A stretch of DNA of 64,000 nt from Streptomyces sp. TSRI0281 (GCF_001905125.1 NZ_LWLE01000023.1:339376-403375), one strand, 5' to 3'. Shown: positions 52,094 through 60,882, counted from the stretch's first letter. Notes: generated from the sequence alone by a model not told the origin. Program-made: numbers and translations.

Positions 52094-52891
52094 TCAGCGG
52101 TACGAGGCCCTGGTGCGGATGCGGGAGACGCCGAGCAGTACGAGCAGCGTCGTCCCCATCAGGACCACGGCGACCGCGGCTCCGGTGAAGAGCGAGCCAC
52201 GGTCGGTGGCCGCGAAGATCTGCACCGGCAGCGGTGTCCAGTCGGGCGGGTAGAGCATCATCGTGGCGCTCAGCTCGCCCATGGACAGGGCGAAGCAGAG
52301 CCCCGCCGCCGCCGTCAGGGACGGCAGCAGGAGCGGCAGCCTGATCCGCCACAGGACGTACGAGGGGCGGGCGCCGAGGCTGGCCGCCGCCTGCTCGTAC
52401 ATCGGGTCAAGACGCACTATGGCGGCCGAAACCGACTGATAGGCAAACGCCGTGACAAGAACGGTGTGCGCGAGGATCACGATCCAGCGCGTTCCGTTGA
52501 GCAGGACCGGCGGCCGGCTGAACGCGACGAGCACCGCGAGGCCGACGACGACGGACGGCACGGCGACCGGCAGCATGAACAGCGCGTCCAGGAACCGCTT
52601 CCCCCGCTTGTGCAGCGAGGCGGCGGCCAGCGCGGCCCAGCTGCCGATGAGCAGGGCGAGGAGGCTGGCGGAGAGGGCGGTGACCAGGCTGGTGGTGAGT
52701 GCCTGGAGGGAGTCGCCGCTGGTGGCGGCGGCGTAGTGCTCGGTGGTGGGCCCGGAGGGGAAGGCGCCGGACCAGTTCGTGGTGAACGACGCGGCGACGA
52801 TGACCAGCAGCGGCACCGCGAAGAGCGGGACGAAGAGCAGGAAGAAGACGGCCCAGGTGGCCCACTTCCCGGTTCGGCTATGCACCAACAC
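52094..52891 (-). CDS. 2-aminoethylphosphonate ABC permease, PhnV-like
   Basis: 265 residues with six TM segments and an EAA loop (YEQAAASLGARPSYVLWRIRLP). GTG at 52891 overlaps the preceding permease by 14 bp. Second half of the heteromeric channel. Confidence 0.82.
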   Translation of the reverse strand: MLVHSRTGKWATWAVFFLLFVPLFAVPLLVIVAASFTTNWSGAFPSGPTTEHYAAATSGDSLQALTTSLVTALSASLLALLIGSWAALAAASLHKRGKRFLDALFMLPVAVPSVVVGLAVLVAFSRPPVLLNGTRWIVILAHTVLVTAFAYQSVSAAIVRLDPMYEQAAASLGARPSYVLWRIRLPLLLPSLTAAAGLCFALSMGELSATMMLYPPDWTPLPVQIFAATDRGSLFTGAAVAVVLMGTTLLVLLGVSRIRTRASYR

Positions 52892-53759
52892 GGCGGCTCA
52901 CCATCCGATACAGGCTGTAGAGGCCGACGGAGATCGCGATGTTCACGACGGCGACGACACAGGCGGCCGGGTAGTCGGACTCCAGGATCGCCTTGCCGTA
53001 GACGAGCATCGGCAGCGTCGTGACGCCCTTCGCCCCGGTGAACAGCACGATCCCGAATTCGTTGAGGCACATCACCAGGACGAGGCTGCCGCCCGCGGCG
53101 AGCGCCGGGAGCGCCTCGGGGAGGATCACCTGCCGCACGATCCGGGCCGGCTTGGCGCCGAGCGAGGAGGCGACCTCCAACTGGGCGGTGTCCATCTGCG
53201 AGAACGCGGCGAGCAGGGGCCGCATCACGAAGGGCGTGAAGAACGTGATCTCGGCGAGCAGGACGCCCCAGGGTGTGGTGAGGAAGTGGAAGGGGCCGTC
53301 CGCGGTGCCGGTGACATCCGTCCAGATGCCGTTGGCCATGCCGACGCTGCCGTAGATGAAGAGCAGGGCGAGCGTGATCAGGAACGACGGGAAGGAGAGG
53401 AACACGTCGATGAACTTGGCGACCGCCTTGCCGCCGGGGAACGGCACGAAGGCGATGACCAGCGCGAGCACGAAGCCGAGAACGAGACATCCGACGGTCG
53501 AACCGACCGCGAGCCACACCGTGGTGGTGAGCGCGTCGCGGAAGGACCGGGAGGCGAAGACGTCGGCGTACGGGGTGAGGGAGATGCCGCCCTCGTCCGG
53601 GGAGAAGGACTGCTGGACCACGAGGGCCAGCGGGTAGAGGAAGACGAGCGCGAGGACGATGACGGGTGGCAGCGCCCACAGCATGCCCGTCCTGCGTTCG
53701 CGGACGATGCGGCTGCCGGACGGGCCCCGGCGGACGTCCTGGGCGGCGACGCTAGCCAT
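52878..53759 (-). CDS. 2-aminoethylphosphonate ABC permease, PhnU-like
   Basis: 293 residues, about six TM segments starting at residue 26 (MLWALPPVIVLALVFLYPLA), with the EAA-type loop LEVASSLGAKPARIVRQVIL. ATG at 53759 with GGAGGGG; its start overlaps the ATPase stop by 8 bp. Partner of the downstream permease. Confidence 0.82.
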   Translation of the reverse strand: MASVAAQDVRRGPSGSRIVRERRTGMLWALPPVIVLALVFLYPLALVVQQSFSPDEGGISLTPYADVFASRSFRDALTTTVWLAVGSTVGCLVLGFVLALVIAFVPFPGGKAVAKFIDVFLSFPSFLITLALLFIYGSVGMANGIWTDVTGTADGPFHFLTTPWGVLLAEITFFTPFVMRPLLAAFSQMDTAQLEVASSLGAKPARIVRQVILPEALPALAAGGSLVLVMCLNEFGIVLFTGAKGVTTLPMLVYGKAILESDYPAACVVAVVNIAISVGLYSLYRMVSRRVGA

Positions 53760-54909
53760 GGACCCCTCCGGATATCGTCGCGCCCTCGGCCGCCGAACCG
53801 TCCTGGGGTCCGGCCGCCGGAGGGCTTTGGGCTCCGGCCGCCGCCCCGACCGGCAGCAGTACCGCGTCCTCGGCGGCGAAGTGCAGGGTGACCTTGTCGC
53901 CGAGGGCCGGGGTCTCACGCAGTTCGCGCAGGTCGGCCTTGACCCGGTGGCCGTCGATGTCGACGTACAGCCGGTGGGTGGAGCCGCGCCACTGGACCTC
54001 GGTGATGGCCCCGGTCAGGGCGTTGGGCCCGTCGCCGAGTCCGACCAGGTGGGGCCGGACGCAGAGGGTGGCGGTGACGCCGCTCGCGACCTGGCCGGTG
54101 GGCACGGCGAGGTGGTGACCGGCGAAGTCGACGCGGTCGGTGGTGTCGGTGACGGTGACCGGCAGCAGGTTGGCGTTGCCGACGAACGAGGCGGTGAACT
54201 CGGTGCGCGGGCGGCGGTACAGCTCCTGCGGGGTGCCGCAGTCCTGGAGCCGGGCCCGGTCCATCACGGCGATCCGGTCGGCGAGGGTGAGCGCCTCGAC
54301 CTGGTCATGGGTGACGTACAGGATGGAGACGTCCGGCAACTCCCGGTGCAGCCGTGCCAGTTCGGCGAGCATGCCGGAGCGGAGCTGCGCGTCGAGCGCG
54401 GAGAGCGGTTCGTCGAGCAGCAGGACATCGGGGCGGATGGCGAGCGCGCGGGCGATGGCGACGCGCTGCTGCTGGCCGCCGGACAGTTCGCGCGGGTAGC
54501 GCGTGGCGTACGCGGCCATGCCGACGAGTTCGAGGGCCTCGGCGACCCGCTCGGGGATCTCGGACTTCGCCGTCTTGCGGGCCTTGAGCCCGAAGGCGAC
54601 GTTGTCCTGGACCCGCATGTGCGGGAACAGCGCGTACTGCTGGACGACCATGCCGATGCCCCGCTTGTGCGGGGGCAGCCCGGTGACGTCGCGGTCGCCC
54701 AGGTACACCCGCCCGGAGGCCGGCCGGACGAATCCGGCGACGGCGCGCAGGGCGGTGGTCTTCCCGGAGCCGGAGGGGCCCAGGAGCGCCATGACCTCGC
54801 CGGGTTCGACGGTCAGGTCGAGCTGGTCGAGGACGACGTTCCCGCCGTACGCGACGCTGACCCGGTCGAACCTGATGCCGCCGCGCACGGCGTCCGCCCC
54901 GCCCGTCAT
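53752..54909 (-). CDS. 2-aminoethylphosphonate ABC transporter ATPase, PhnT-like
   Basis: 385 residues. Walker A GPSGSGKTT, Q-loop MVVQQYALFP, signature LSGGQQQRVAIARAL, Walker B VLLLDEPLSALD, H-loop VTHDQVEAL, then a C-terminal TOBE-type domain (about 245-355). ATG overlaps the hydrolase stop (ATGA), so it is coupled to the phosphonatase-like gene upstream. Energises the PhnS/U/V-like importer. Confidence 0.87.
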   Translation of the reverse strand: MTGGADAVRGGIRFDRVSVAYGGNVVLDQLDLTVEPGEVMALLGPSGSGKTTALRAVAGFVRPASGRVYLGDRDVTGLPPHKRGIGMVVQQYALFPHMRVQDNVAFGLKARKTAKSEIPERVAEALELVGMAAYATRYPRELSGGQQQRVAIARALAIRPDVLLLDEPLSALDAQLRSGMLAELARLHRELPDVSILYVTHDQVEALTLADRIAVMDRARLQDCGTPQELYRRPRTEFTASFVGNANLLPVTVTDTTDRVDFAGHHLAVPTGQVASGVTATLCVRPHLVGLGDGPNALTGAITEVQWRGSTHRLYVDIDGHRVKADLRELRETPALGDKVTLHFAAEDAVLLPVGAAAGAQSPPAAGPQDGSAAEGATISGGVHG

Positions 54910-55712
54910 GCCTCGGCCCGCGCGATCAGGTCCGGCAGCTCGGCGACCGACCCGAGGACGTGGGTGGCTCCGTGGCGGGTCAGCTGGTCCTTGTCGTGGG
55001 CGCCGGTGAGGACACCCGCGACGATCCCGGCGCCGGAGCGGACCCCGCTGAGCATGTCGTACGAGGTGTCCCCCGCGACGACGAGGCTCGTGACGTCGTC
55101 CACCGCGCCGGTGCGCAGGAACGCGGCGAGGACCATGTCGGGGTAGGGGCGGCCACGGCCACCGGCGTCGGCGGGGCAGAGCGTCAGCGCGACGAGGTCC
55201 TGCCAGCCGAGGGCGGCGAGGATCGCGTCCTGGGTGGTGCGGGCGAAGCCGGTGGACAGGACCACGGTCCGGCCCTCGGCCGTGAGGCGTTCGATGGCTT
55301 CGCGGGCGCCGGGGACGGGGGCGATACGGCCGCCGTCCACGAGTTCGCCGTACGCCTCCTCGAAGGCGAGGTTGGCCTGCTGGGCCTTGTCCTCGTCGCC
55401 GAAGAGGTGGCGGAAGACGGAGATCTTGGACTCGCCCATGGTGGCGCGGACGTAGTCGAGCTTGGCCGCGTGGTCGGCGGAGCCGGGGATCACGCCGAGG
55501 CGCCCGGCGGCGGTGGCGAAGGCCTGCTCGACGAGGCCGCCGTCGATGACGGTGGTGCCGGCCATGTCGAGGACGACGAGGTTCAGGGGGGTTAGGGGTA
55601 CCAGGGGGGTCAGGGGGGTCTTCGCGCCCTGCGGGTCCTGCTGGTTCTGCGGGGCCTGAGTGTTCTGCGGGGGCTGCGGGGCCTGCGGGCCCTGGGGGTT
55701 GTGCGTGGTCAT
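54906..55712 (-). CDS. Phosphonatase-like HAD hydrolase
   Basis: 268 residues, close to phosphonoacetaldehyde hydrolase, which cuts the C-P bond to acetaldehyde and phosphate. Nucleophile D49 in LVVLDMAGTT; K96 in MGESKISVF lies where PhnX has its Schiff-base lysine (MGxxK); later VVLSTGF and VVAGDTSYDMLSG give HAD motifs II and IV. The first 42 residues are an odd P/Q/N-rich extension from repeated CTGCGGGG DNA. ATG at 55712, 5 bp after the flavoprotein stop. Second enzyme of the proposed phosphonate route. Confidence 0.82.
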   Translation of the reverse strand: MTTHNPQGPQAPQPPQNTQAPQNQQDPQGAKTPLTPLVPLTPLNLVVLDMAGTTVIDGGLVEQAFATAAGRLGVIPGSADHAAKLDYVRATMGESKISVFRHLFGDEDKAQQANLAFEEAYGELVDGGRIAPVPGAREAIERLTAEGRTVVLSTGFARTTQDAILAALGWQDLVALTLCPADAGGRGRPYPDMVLAAFLRTGAVDDVTSLVVAGDTSYDMLSGVRSGAGIVAGVLTGAHDKDQLTRHGATHVLGSVAELPDLIARAEA

Positions 55713-55717
55713 GGTGT

Positions 55718-56842
55718 TCACCAGCCCAGTTCGTTGGCGGTCGTTTCGGCGATGGCGGGCGAGCAGGTCATGCCGCGTCCGCCGGGCCCGGTGACCAGCC
55801 AGACGCCGTCGCGCACCTGCTGGCGGTGGACGACGCGGCTGGTGTCGGTGCACTGGGCGTAGACCCCGGCCCAGCGGTGCCGCACGCGCGGCAGCGGGCG
55901 GCCGAGGAAGGACTCGACGACCCGGGTGAGGTGCTCGTAGGGCTCCTCGACCGTGTCGAAGGCGAAGGGGTGCTCGTACTCGTGGGTGTCGCCGATGGTC
56001 AGTCCGCCGTCGCGGCGCTGCACCATCAGCAGCTGCATCCGGTGCTCGGCGGCGGTCGGGTCCTGGGCCTGTCCGGCGTTGAGCGCGTCCAGTGCCCCGC
56101 CCCGGTACGCCGGGTAGTAGCGGAAGCTGTCGGCGTCGGCGACGGAGGTGGTGAGCGCCTCGCCGAGCGGGTCGGTCTGCATCATCTGGAGGCGGACACG
56201 GCGCACGGGGAGGGCGGGTCCGGCCAGCTCGCGGACGAGGCCGCCGAGCCAGGCGCCGGTCGCCAGGATGACGGCGTCACCGGTGTGGATGTCACCGTGG
56301 TCGTCGCGCACGGAGGCGGTACCGACCACCTCGCGGACCTCGCGGCCCCCCAGGAACGTATAGCGCCCGGAGGCCAACAGGGATTCTTTCAGGGCGAGTT
56401 GGGCGGTGCGCGGCTCGACGGCCGCGTCGCGCTCGCACCACAGGGCGGCGGTGAAGGTGCCGCGCAGGGCGGGGTTGACCGCGCGCGCCTCGGCGGCGGT
56501 GAGCAGCTTGTAGCCGCGGGCCGCCGCATCGGGCCTGGCGACGGCCGCCTCGGCGACGGCGGTCTCCAGCTCGTTGCGCAGGGGGGTGAGCGAGCCGCAG
56601 GCCCGGAAGCCCAGGTCCGGGACCCGCTCCCCGATCTCCTGCCACAGCTCACGGGCGCGGAGCGCGGTCTCCAGCTCCTCGCCACCGGCCCGCCCGCTGA
56701 CCCATATCTGTCCGAAATTCCGGAGCGACGCTCCGCGTGCCTCGCTCTCGCGCTCGATCTGTACGACCTCGTGGCCGCGGTTCACTGCGTGCCAGGCGTG
56801 CATGGTTCCCACCACGCCGGCTCCTACGACGATGACTCTCAC
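55718..56842 (-). CDS. FAD-dependent amine oxidase-like protein of phosphonate loci
   Basis: 374-residue D-amino-acid-oxidase-fold flavoprotein. FAD-binding VIVVGAGVVGTMHAWH and ERESEARGASLRNFGQIW at the start, AVEPRTAQLALKESLL in the middle and LVTGPGGRGMTCSPA at the C-terminus. It matches the flavoprotein family repeatedly found beside phosphonatase genes, some members of which oxidise 2-aminoethylphosphonate or its N-methyl derivative to phosphonoacetaldehyde. It would replace the transaminase PhnW, which is absent here. First gene of the operon; GTG at 56842. Confidence 0.8.
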   Translation of the reverse strand: MRVIVVGAGVVGTMHAWHAVNRGHEVVQIERESEARGASLRNFGQIWVSGRAGGEELETALRARELWQEIGERVPDLGFRACGSLTPLRNELETAVAEAAVARPDAAARGYKLLTAAEARAVNPALRGTFTAALWCERDAAVEPRTAQLALKESLLASGRYTFLGGREVREVVGTASVRDDHGDIHTGDAVILATGAWLGGLVRELAGPALPVRRVRLQMMQTDPLGEALTTSVADADSFRYYPAYRGGALDALNAGQAQDPTAAEHRMQLLMVQRRDGGLTIGDTHEYEHPFAFDTVEEPYEHLTRVVESFLGRPLPRVRHRWAGVYAQCTDTSRVVHRQQVRDGVWLVTGPGGRGMTCSPAIAETTANELGW

Positions 56843-56918
56843 GACGGCAACGCTCCTCGGAGCGGGTGGCCCGTACGGATCCGTACGGCAACGGGACGGT
56901 GAACGACCACCCAAGCTT

Positions 56919-56946
56919 GGCCTAGACCTGTTATGTTCCCGTTATC
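56919..56946. promoter_or_regulatory. PhnF/HutC-like operator motif, copy B
   Basis: GGCCTAGACC (one mismatch from the GGTCTAGACC dyad, 56919-56928) continues into AGACCTGTTA-N7-GTTATC (56924-56946), same composite as copy A. It lies 77 bp before the flavoprotein start and between it and the GntR gene's 3' end. Confidence 0.55.
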
Positions 56947-56988
56947 GACGTGAGTCGATCGCGTCGACTGCCGCGCGCGAGCGGCAGG

Positions 56989-57783
56989 TCAGCCGCGGCG
57001 GCCCAGGTGGGCGGTGAAGGAGAACCGGTCGCCGCGGAACAGGGTCCGCACCCGCTCCAGCGGGCGGCCGTCCGTGTCCCGCGAGAGCCGGTGGAGCAGC
57101 AGCATCGGCAGGGCGGGCGGCGTACCGATCAGCAGTGCCTCGCGCGGGGTGGCCAGCACCGTCTCGATCCGCTCGTCCGCGTCCCCGAAGGAGACCCCGA
57201 GCCGGTCGTGGAGGTAGGCGTAGAAGGAGGAGTCCGGGTCGAACCCCGTGTCCAGTTCCGGGACGCGGGCGACGGAGACGTACGTGCTCTCCAGGCCGAC
57301 CCGCTCGTCGTCGGCGAGCAGCACGCGCTCCAGGTGCCAGACGGGTTCGCCGCGCGGGACCCCGATCTCGGCCGCTATGGCCTCGGGGCAGGGGAAGCGG
57401 TCGAGGCCGATGAGATGACGGCCGGGCTGCCGGCCCTGGCGGCGGACGCCCTCGGTGTAGCTGGCCAGGGAGAGGGGCTGTTCCAGCTTGGGACCGGCGA
57501 CGACGGTGCCCCGGCCCTGCCGTCGCAGCCGCCCCTCCAGCAGGAGTTCGCGCAGCGCCTGACGCACGGTCTCGCGCGACACCTCGTAGCGCAGGGCGAG
57601 TTCCCGCTCGGTGGGCAGCAGGCCCCCCTCGCCCAACTCGTCCACCAGGACGGAGATATGAGCCTTGACGGCGTAGTACTTGGGGATACGGCCGTGCTCC
57701 GGAATGCCGGAACGGATCGGTGCGCCAGGTGCCTGGTCGTTCAGGTAGTCCACGGCCCGATGGTGGCAGACACAGATGAACAT
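56989..57783 (-). CDS. GntR-family (HutC/PhnF-type, UTRA) regulator
   Basis: 264 residues. The winged HTH is at about 36-98 (LLPTERELALRYEVSRETVRQALREL), followed by a UTRA effector domain (110-262: VWHLERVLLADDERVGLESTYV, PMLLLHRLSRDTDGRPLERVRTL). Directly upstream of the phosphonate operon on the same strand, so it is the likely controller. The start is unsettled: ATG at 57783 or GTG at 57753, neither with a ribosome site. Confidence 0.85.
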   Translation of the reverse strand: MFICVCHHRAVDYLNDQAPGAPIRSGIPEHGRIPKYYAVKAHISVLVDELGEGGLLPTERELALRYEVSRETVRQALRELLLEGRLRRQGRGTVVAGPKLEQPLSLASYTEGVRRQGRQPGRHLIGLDRFPCPEAIAAEIGVPRGEPVWHLERVLLADDERVGLESTYVSVARVPELDTGFDPDSSFYAYLHDRLGVSFGDADERIETVLATPREALLIGTPPALPMLLLHRLSRDTDGRPLERVRTLFRGDRFSFTAHLGRRG

Positions 57784-57848
57784 CCCGGTGCCGGACGGCC
57801 GCGCGGCGCGGACCTGCGGATGCGCGGATGCGCGGATGCGCGGCGGGC

Positions 57849-58829
57849 TCAGTCCTGGCCGCGCCGGAGCCGACGGACCCGGACGACCATGGCCGACCCG
57901 CCGACGAACAGCGCACCGGCGGTGATCCCGGCCCAGGCCGTCAGGTCCTGCCCGGTGCGGGCGAGCTCGGGCAGGGGATTCCCGGCGGCGTCACGCAGCG
58001 GGGAGTCGGGGCGGGGCGCCGTACCGTCGGTGCCGGTCTCCGGGTCCGTACCCGTACCGGTGCCCGCTTCGGCGTCCCCGTCTCCGCCGGAGTCGCGCGG
58101 TTCGCCGCTGTCGAGGTCGCCCTCGACGATGCGGAAGGGGTAGTCCTCCGACTCCCCCACCCAGCCCCCGTCGCCCTTGTCCTTGCCCGCGCCCTTGCCG
58201 GTGGGGCTCCCAGGGTGGCGCTGGACGACGGCGGCGTTGGCGGTGACCCTGCCGGGCCGGGTGTCGGAGGTGAAAGCCATCCGGACCTGGACGGTGACGG
58301 TACGTCCGGCGGGGACGGTGAAGCCGGGGAACGCCTCGTCCGACTCACCGCCGCCGAAGACCCCGATCTGCTCGTCCCGGTCCGTGGTCTCCCAGGTGAC
58401 CCGGTGTTCCGCGCCGGGTCCGGTGCCGTCGGAGAACTCCAGCTGGATCTGGTCCGCGGTCAGCTTCCGGTCCTGGTCGGTGAGGACCAGGACCGGGTGG
58501 ATGGCGCGGCACGACTCGGAGGTGGTGTTGGTGAGATCGAGGTACCAGGTGCCGTAGCCGCCGCCGGAGGCGTAGGTGTCGGGGCCACCGTGGATCCGGG
58601 TGTCGATGGGGAAGTCCTTGGTGTCCGGGTCACCGCAGGCGGGCTGCTGGTCGGCGGGGAGGGACGCGGGGACGGCGGCGGGGGCGGTGGCGGGTACGGC
58701 CACCGGGACCGGCCGGGCGGCGGCCGGAGTGCCGCCGAGGAGGGCGGCGGGCACGGCGAGGCCCGCGGCCAGTCCGAAGGTGGTGAAGGCGCGGCCGTCG
58801 CGCAGCCGTGCGGGGGGATTGGGGGGCAT
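57849..58829 (-). CDS. Sortase-anchored surface protein with LAxTG signal
   Basis: 326 residues: signal peptide ending near TPAAA (about residue 36), an Ala/Pro/Val linker, a beta-rich ectodomain (about 60-235, two cysteines, YGTWYLDLTNTTSESC, VTVQVRMAFTSDTRPGRV), an acidic Gly/Asp/Thr stalk, then LARTG, a hydrophobic helix and the basic tail RVRRLRRGQD. LAxTG is the class E sortase signal in Streptomyces, so it would be wall-linked by a housekeeping sortase outside the window rather than by the class F enzyme. ATG at 58829. Confidence 0.85.
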   Translation of the reverse strand: MPPNPPARLRDGRAFTTFGLAAGLAVPAALLGGTPAAARPVPVAVPATAPAAVPASLPADQQPACGDPDTKDFPIDTRIHGGPDTYASGGGYGTWYLDLTNTTSESCRAIHPVLVLTDQDRKLTADQIQLEFSDGTGPGAEHRVTWETTDRDEQIGVFGGGESDEAFPGFTVPAGRTVTVQVRMAFTSDTRPGRVTANAAVVQRHPGSPTGKGAGKDKGDGGWVGESEDYPFRIVEGDLDSGEPRDSGGDGDAEAGTGTGTDPETGTDGTAPRPDSPLRDAAGNPLPELARTGQDLTAWAGITAGALFVGGSAMVVRVRRLRRGQD

Positions 58830-58887
58830 AGGGGGACACCCTTTGCTGCTCGCGAACGACCGGGGCGGGGGCCACCGGCTGTGGACG

Positions 58888-58967
58888 GCGACGTTGCCAC
58901 GCGCGGCGCGGATGGAGGCCGTCCCGCCCGTACACATGCGACGCGAACAGCGACGTTGCCACGCGCG
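58888..58967. repeat. Pair of direct repeats, 18 bp
   Basis: GCGACGTTGCCACGCGCG occurs at 58888-58905 and 58950-58967, 62 bp apart, in the noncoding space before the surface-protein gene. Each is followed closely by GCGGATG. Possible regulator half-sites. Confidence 0.7.
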
Positions 58968-59023
58968 CGCGGATGCGGGGCGGCGACATGCCGGGCCGTC
59001 GCCCGTACGGCCCCCGTGGAAGG

Positions 59024-59458
59024 TCAGCCGAAGGCCGGATCGGCGAGATCGAGGGTCAGCAGGTTGTGCCAGTCGTTGGTGAAGACGGCGGTCGTCCCTT
59101 CGTGGCGCACGCCGACGAAGGGGTTGGAACTCCACATGACGGCCACCCACCGCAAGGAGCGGTCGGCGTCGAGACGGGCGAGGTAGCCGACGTTGCCCAT
59201 CCCGCTGCCGCCGCCGGACAGCCATCCCGATCCGTCCGGCAACGGGCTCTCGAAGTAGGGGTCCGCCTCGGTGATGCCCTCCTCCTCGATGACCCGCGCC
59301 AGGTCGACCGGCTCCCCCAGGCGAAAGGGGATCGGCTGCCCGGCGTCCGGGTGGTAGGCGCCGGGACCCTCCACATGCACCTCCAGGGCGGTGTCGTCCG
59401 GCCGGTACAGCGCGTCGCCGTACGGCATCTCCCCTGCCGCCCACAGCCGCTCGATCAC
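59024..59458 (-). CDS. Hypothetical protein
   Basis: 144 residues, acidic, no membrane segment. IERLWAAGEMPYGDALYRPDD at the start, RLGEPVDLARVIEEEGITEAD and RLDADRSLRWVAVMWSSNPF are the ordered parts. No family recognised. GTG at 59458 with GAGGGGCGGGG upstream. Confidence 0.6.
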   Translation of the reverse strand: MIERLWAAGEMPYGDALYRPDDTALEVHVEGPGAYHPDAGQPIPFRLGEPVDLARVIEEEGITEADPYFESPLPDGSGWLSGGGSGMGNVGYLARLDADRSLRWVAVMWSSNPFVGVRHEGTTAVFTNDWHNLLTLDLADPAFG

Positions 59459-59543
59459 TCCCACAACCCCGCCCCTCGGCCCGCTGTCGCTTCCGTCGTC
59501 CGGCGTCCGTCGTACGCCGTCCATCGGCAACCGGTCACCGGTC

Positions 59544-59568
59544 ACCGGTCACCGGTCCGGTGACCGGT
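59544..59568 (-). terminator. Hairpin after the ROK gene
   Basis: ACCGGTCACCGG-T-CCGGTGACCGGT, a 25-bp perfect dyad made from tandem GGTCACC units, 20 bp past the ROK stop. A tight loop of one base makes it awkward as a terminator; a protein site is the alternative. Confidence 0.45.
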
Positions 59569-59587
59569 CATCCGTCACCGTCATAGG

Positions 59588-60832
59588 TCATGCGTCGCGC
59601 GTTCCGGACAGGTCCTGGCCGCCGGACGCCGGACCCATTCTCCCCACCCGCCCGAACAGCGGCGCGAGCACCAGTTGTGCGGCGCCCTCCGCGACCGGCC
59701 GGTCGCCTCCCCCGGCGACGGTGACCGGTACGGGCCGCCCGGTCCCGTCCCGCCGGGCGCGCTCCTCGATCACGGCACGCACCCCCCGTACGTACGCGTC
59801 CTCATCGGCGGCCACGGTGCGCCCGCCCAGCACCACCCGTTCGATGCCGAGCAGCCCGACCAGATTGGCGGCGCCGGTCCCCAGCACCCGTGCGGCCTCC
59901 GCCCGGTCGCCCCGGGCCTCGGCGGCGAGGCAGAGCACCTCGACGCAACCGCGCCCCCCGCAGCCGCACACGGGGCCGTCGAGCTGGAGGGTCTGGTGCC
60001 CGAACTCCCCGGCCCCGGTGCGTGTCCCCCGGTGCAGCTCCCCGCCCAGCACGAGCCCCGCGCCGAGCCCGGTCCCCAGGTGCAGGTAGGCGAAGTCGCC
60101 CGCGTCGGGCGCTCCCAGGGCGAGGCCGAGGGCGGCGGCGTTGGTGTCCTTGTCCACGACCACGGGCAGCCCGGTCCGCGCGGCGAGGGCGTCCCGCAGC
60201 GGGTACCCGTCCCACTGCGGGAACCCCGTGACGCGGTGCAGCACCCCGTCGCGGTGGTCCAGGGGGCCGGGCAGGGCCACGCCCACCCCGAGCATCCGCC
60301 GCTCCGGCGCGCCGGCGCCCGTCTCCCGTACCGCGTCCACCCCCCGGCCCGTGGACACCTCCCGTACCGCGTCCGCCCCCCGGCCCGTGGACACCTCCCG
60401 CATCGCGCACACCTCCCGTACCGCGTCCGCCGCGTCCGTGAGTACCTGCCCGGCCGGGGCTCCGAGGTCCAGCGGCGCCTTCCGCGCGGCCACCGCCGTA
60501 CCGGTGAGGTCGACCAGGACGGCGGTCAGTTCATCGCGGTCCAGGTGCAGCCCGACCGCGAATCCCGCCTCCGGGACCAGGCGCAGCAGGGTGCGGGGCT
60601 TGCCGCCCGTGGAGGCGCGGTGGCCCGCCCCGGCGACGAGGCCCTCCGCCCGCAGCCGGGCGGTGATCTTGCTGACCGCCTGCGGGGTGAGCCCGGTGCG
60701 CTCGGCGAGTTCGAGGCGGCTGATGCCGTCCCCGCCCGCCGCCCGCAGCAGGTCCAGCACCAGCGCGGCGTTGTGGTGGCGCAGCGTCGGAAGGTTGGCC
60801 CCGGCTCCGTTCCTGGTATCGCTCCTGTTCAC
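59588..60832 (-). CDS. ROK-family transcriptional regulator
   Basis: 414 residues: N-terminal winged HTH (about 22-75, SRLELAERTGLTPQAVSKI) and a ROK domain with GVALPGPLD, DKDTNAAALG, HLGTGLGAGLV and the zinc-binding GEFGHQT...CGCGGRGC. A 12-residue tandem repeat (REVSTGRG.DAV) interrupts the linker at about 140-170, coded by a 36-bp DNA repeat. GTG at 60832. It diverges from the Gfo/Idh gene, with a strong dyad between, so it probably represses that operon in response to a sugar. Confidence 0.88.
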   Translation of the reverse strand: MNRSDTRNGAGANLPTLRHHNAALVLDLLRAAGGDGISRLELAERTGLTPQAVSKITARLRAEGLVAGAGHRASTGGKPRTLLRLVPEAGFAVGLHLDRDELTAVLVDLTGTAVAARKAPLDLGAPAGQVLTDAADAVREVCAMREVSTGRGADAVREVSTGRGVDAVRETGAGAPERRMLGVGVALPGPLDHRDGVLHRVTGFPQWDGYPLRDALAARTGLPVVVDKDTNAAALGLALGAPDAGDFAYLHLGTGLGAGLVLGGELHRGTRTGAGEFGHQTLQLDGPVCGCGGRGCVEVLCLAAEARGDRAEAARVLGTGAANLVGLLGIERVVLGGRTVAADEDAYVRGVRAVIEERARRDGTGRPVPVTVAGGGDRPVAEGAAQLVLAPLFGRVGRMGPASGGQDLSGTRDA

Positions 60833-60855
60833 CACCCCATTGTCTCCGACGCTTG

Positions 60856-60882
60856 CACTTTGGCAACAGCGTTGCTTAAGTG
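60856..60882. promoter_or_regulatory. ROK operator candidate
   Basis: Two nested perfect arms: CACTT ... AAGTG outside and GCAAC-AGC-GTTGC inside, 27 bp in total, symmetric about AGC. It lies 23 bp from the ROK start and 6 bp from the Gfo/Idh start. Confidence 0.75.
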
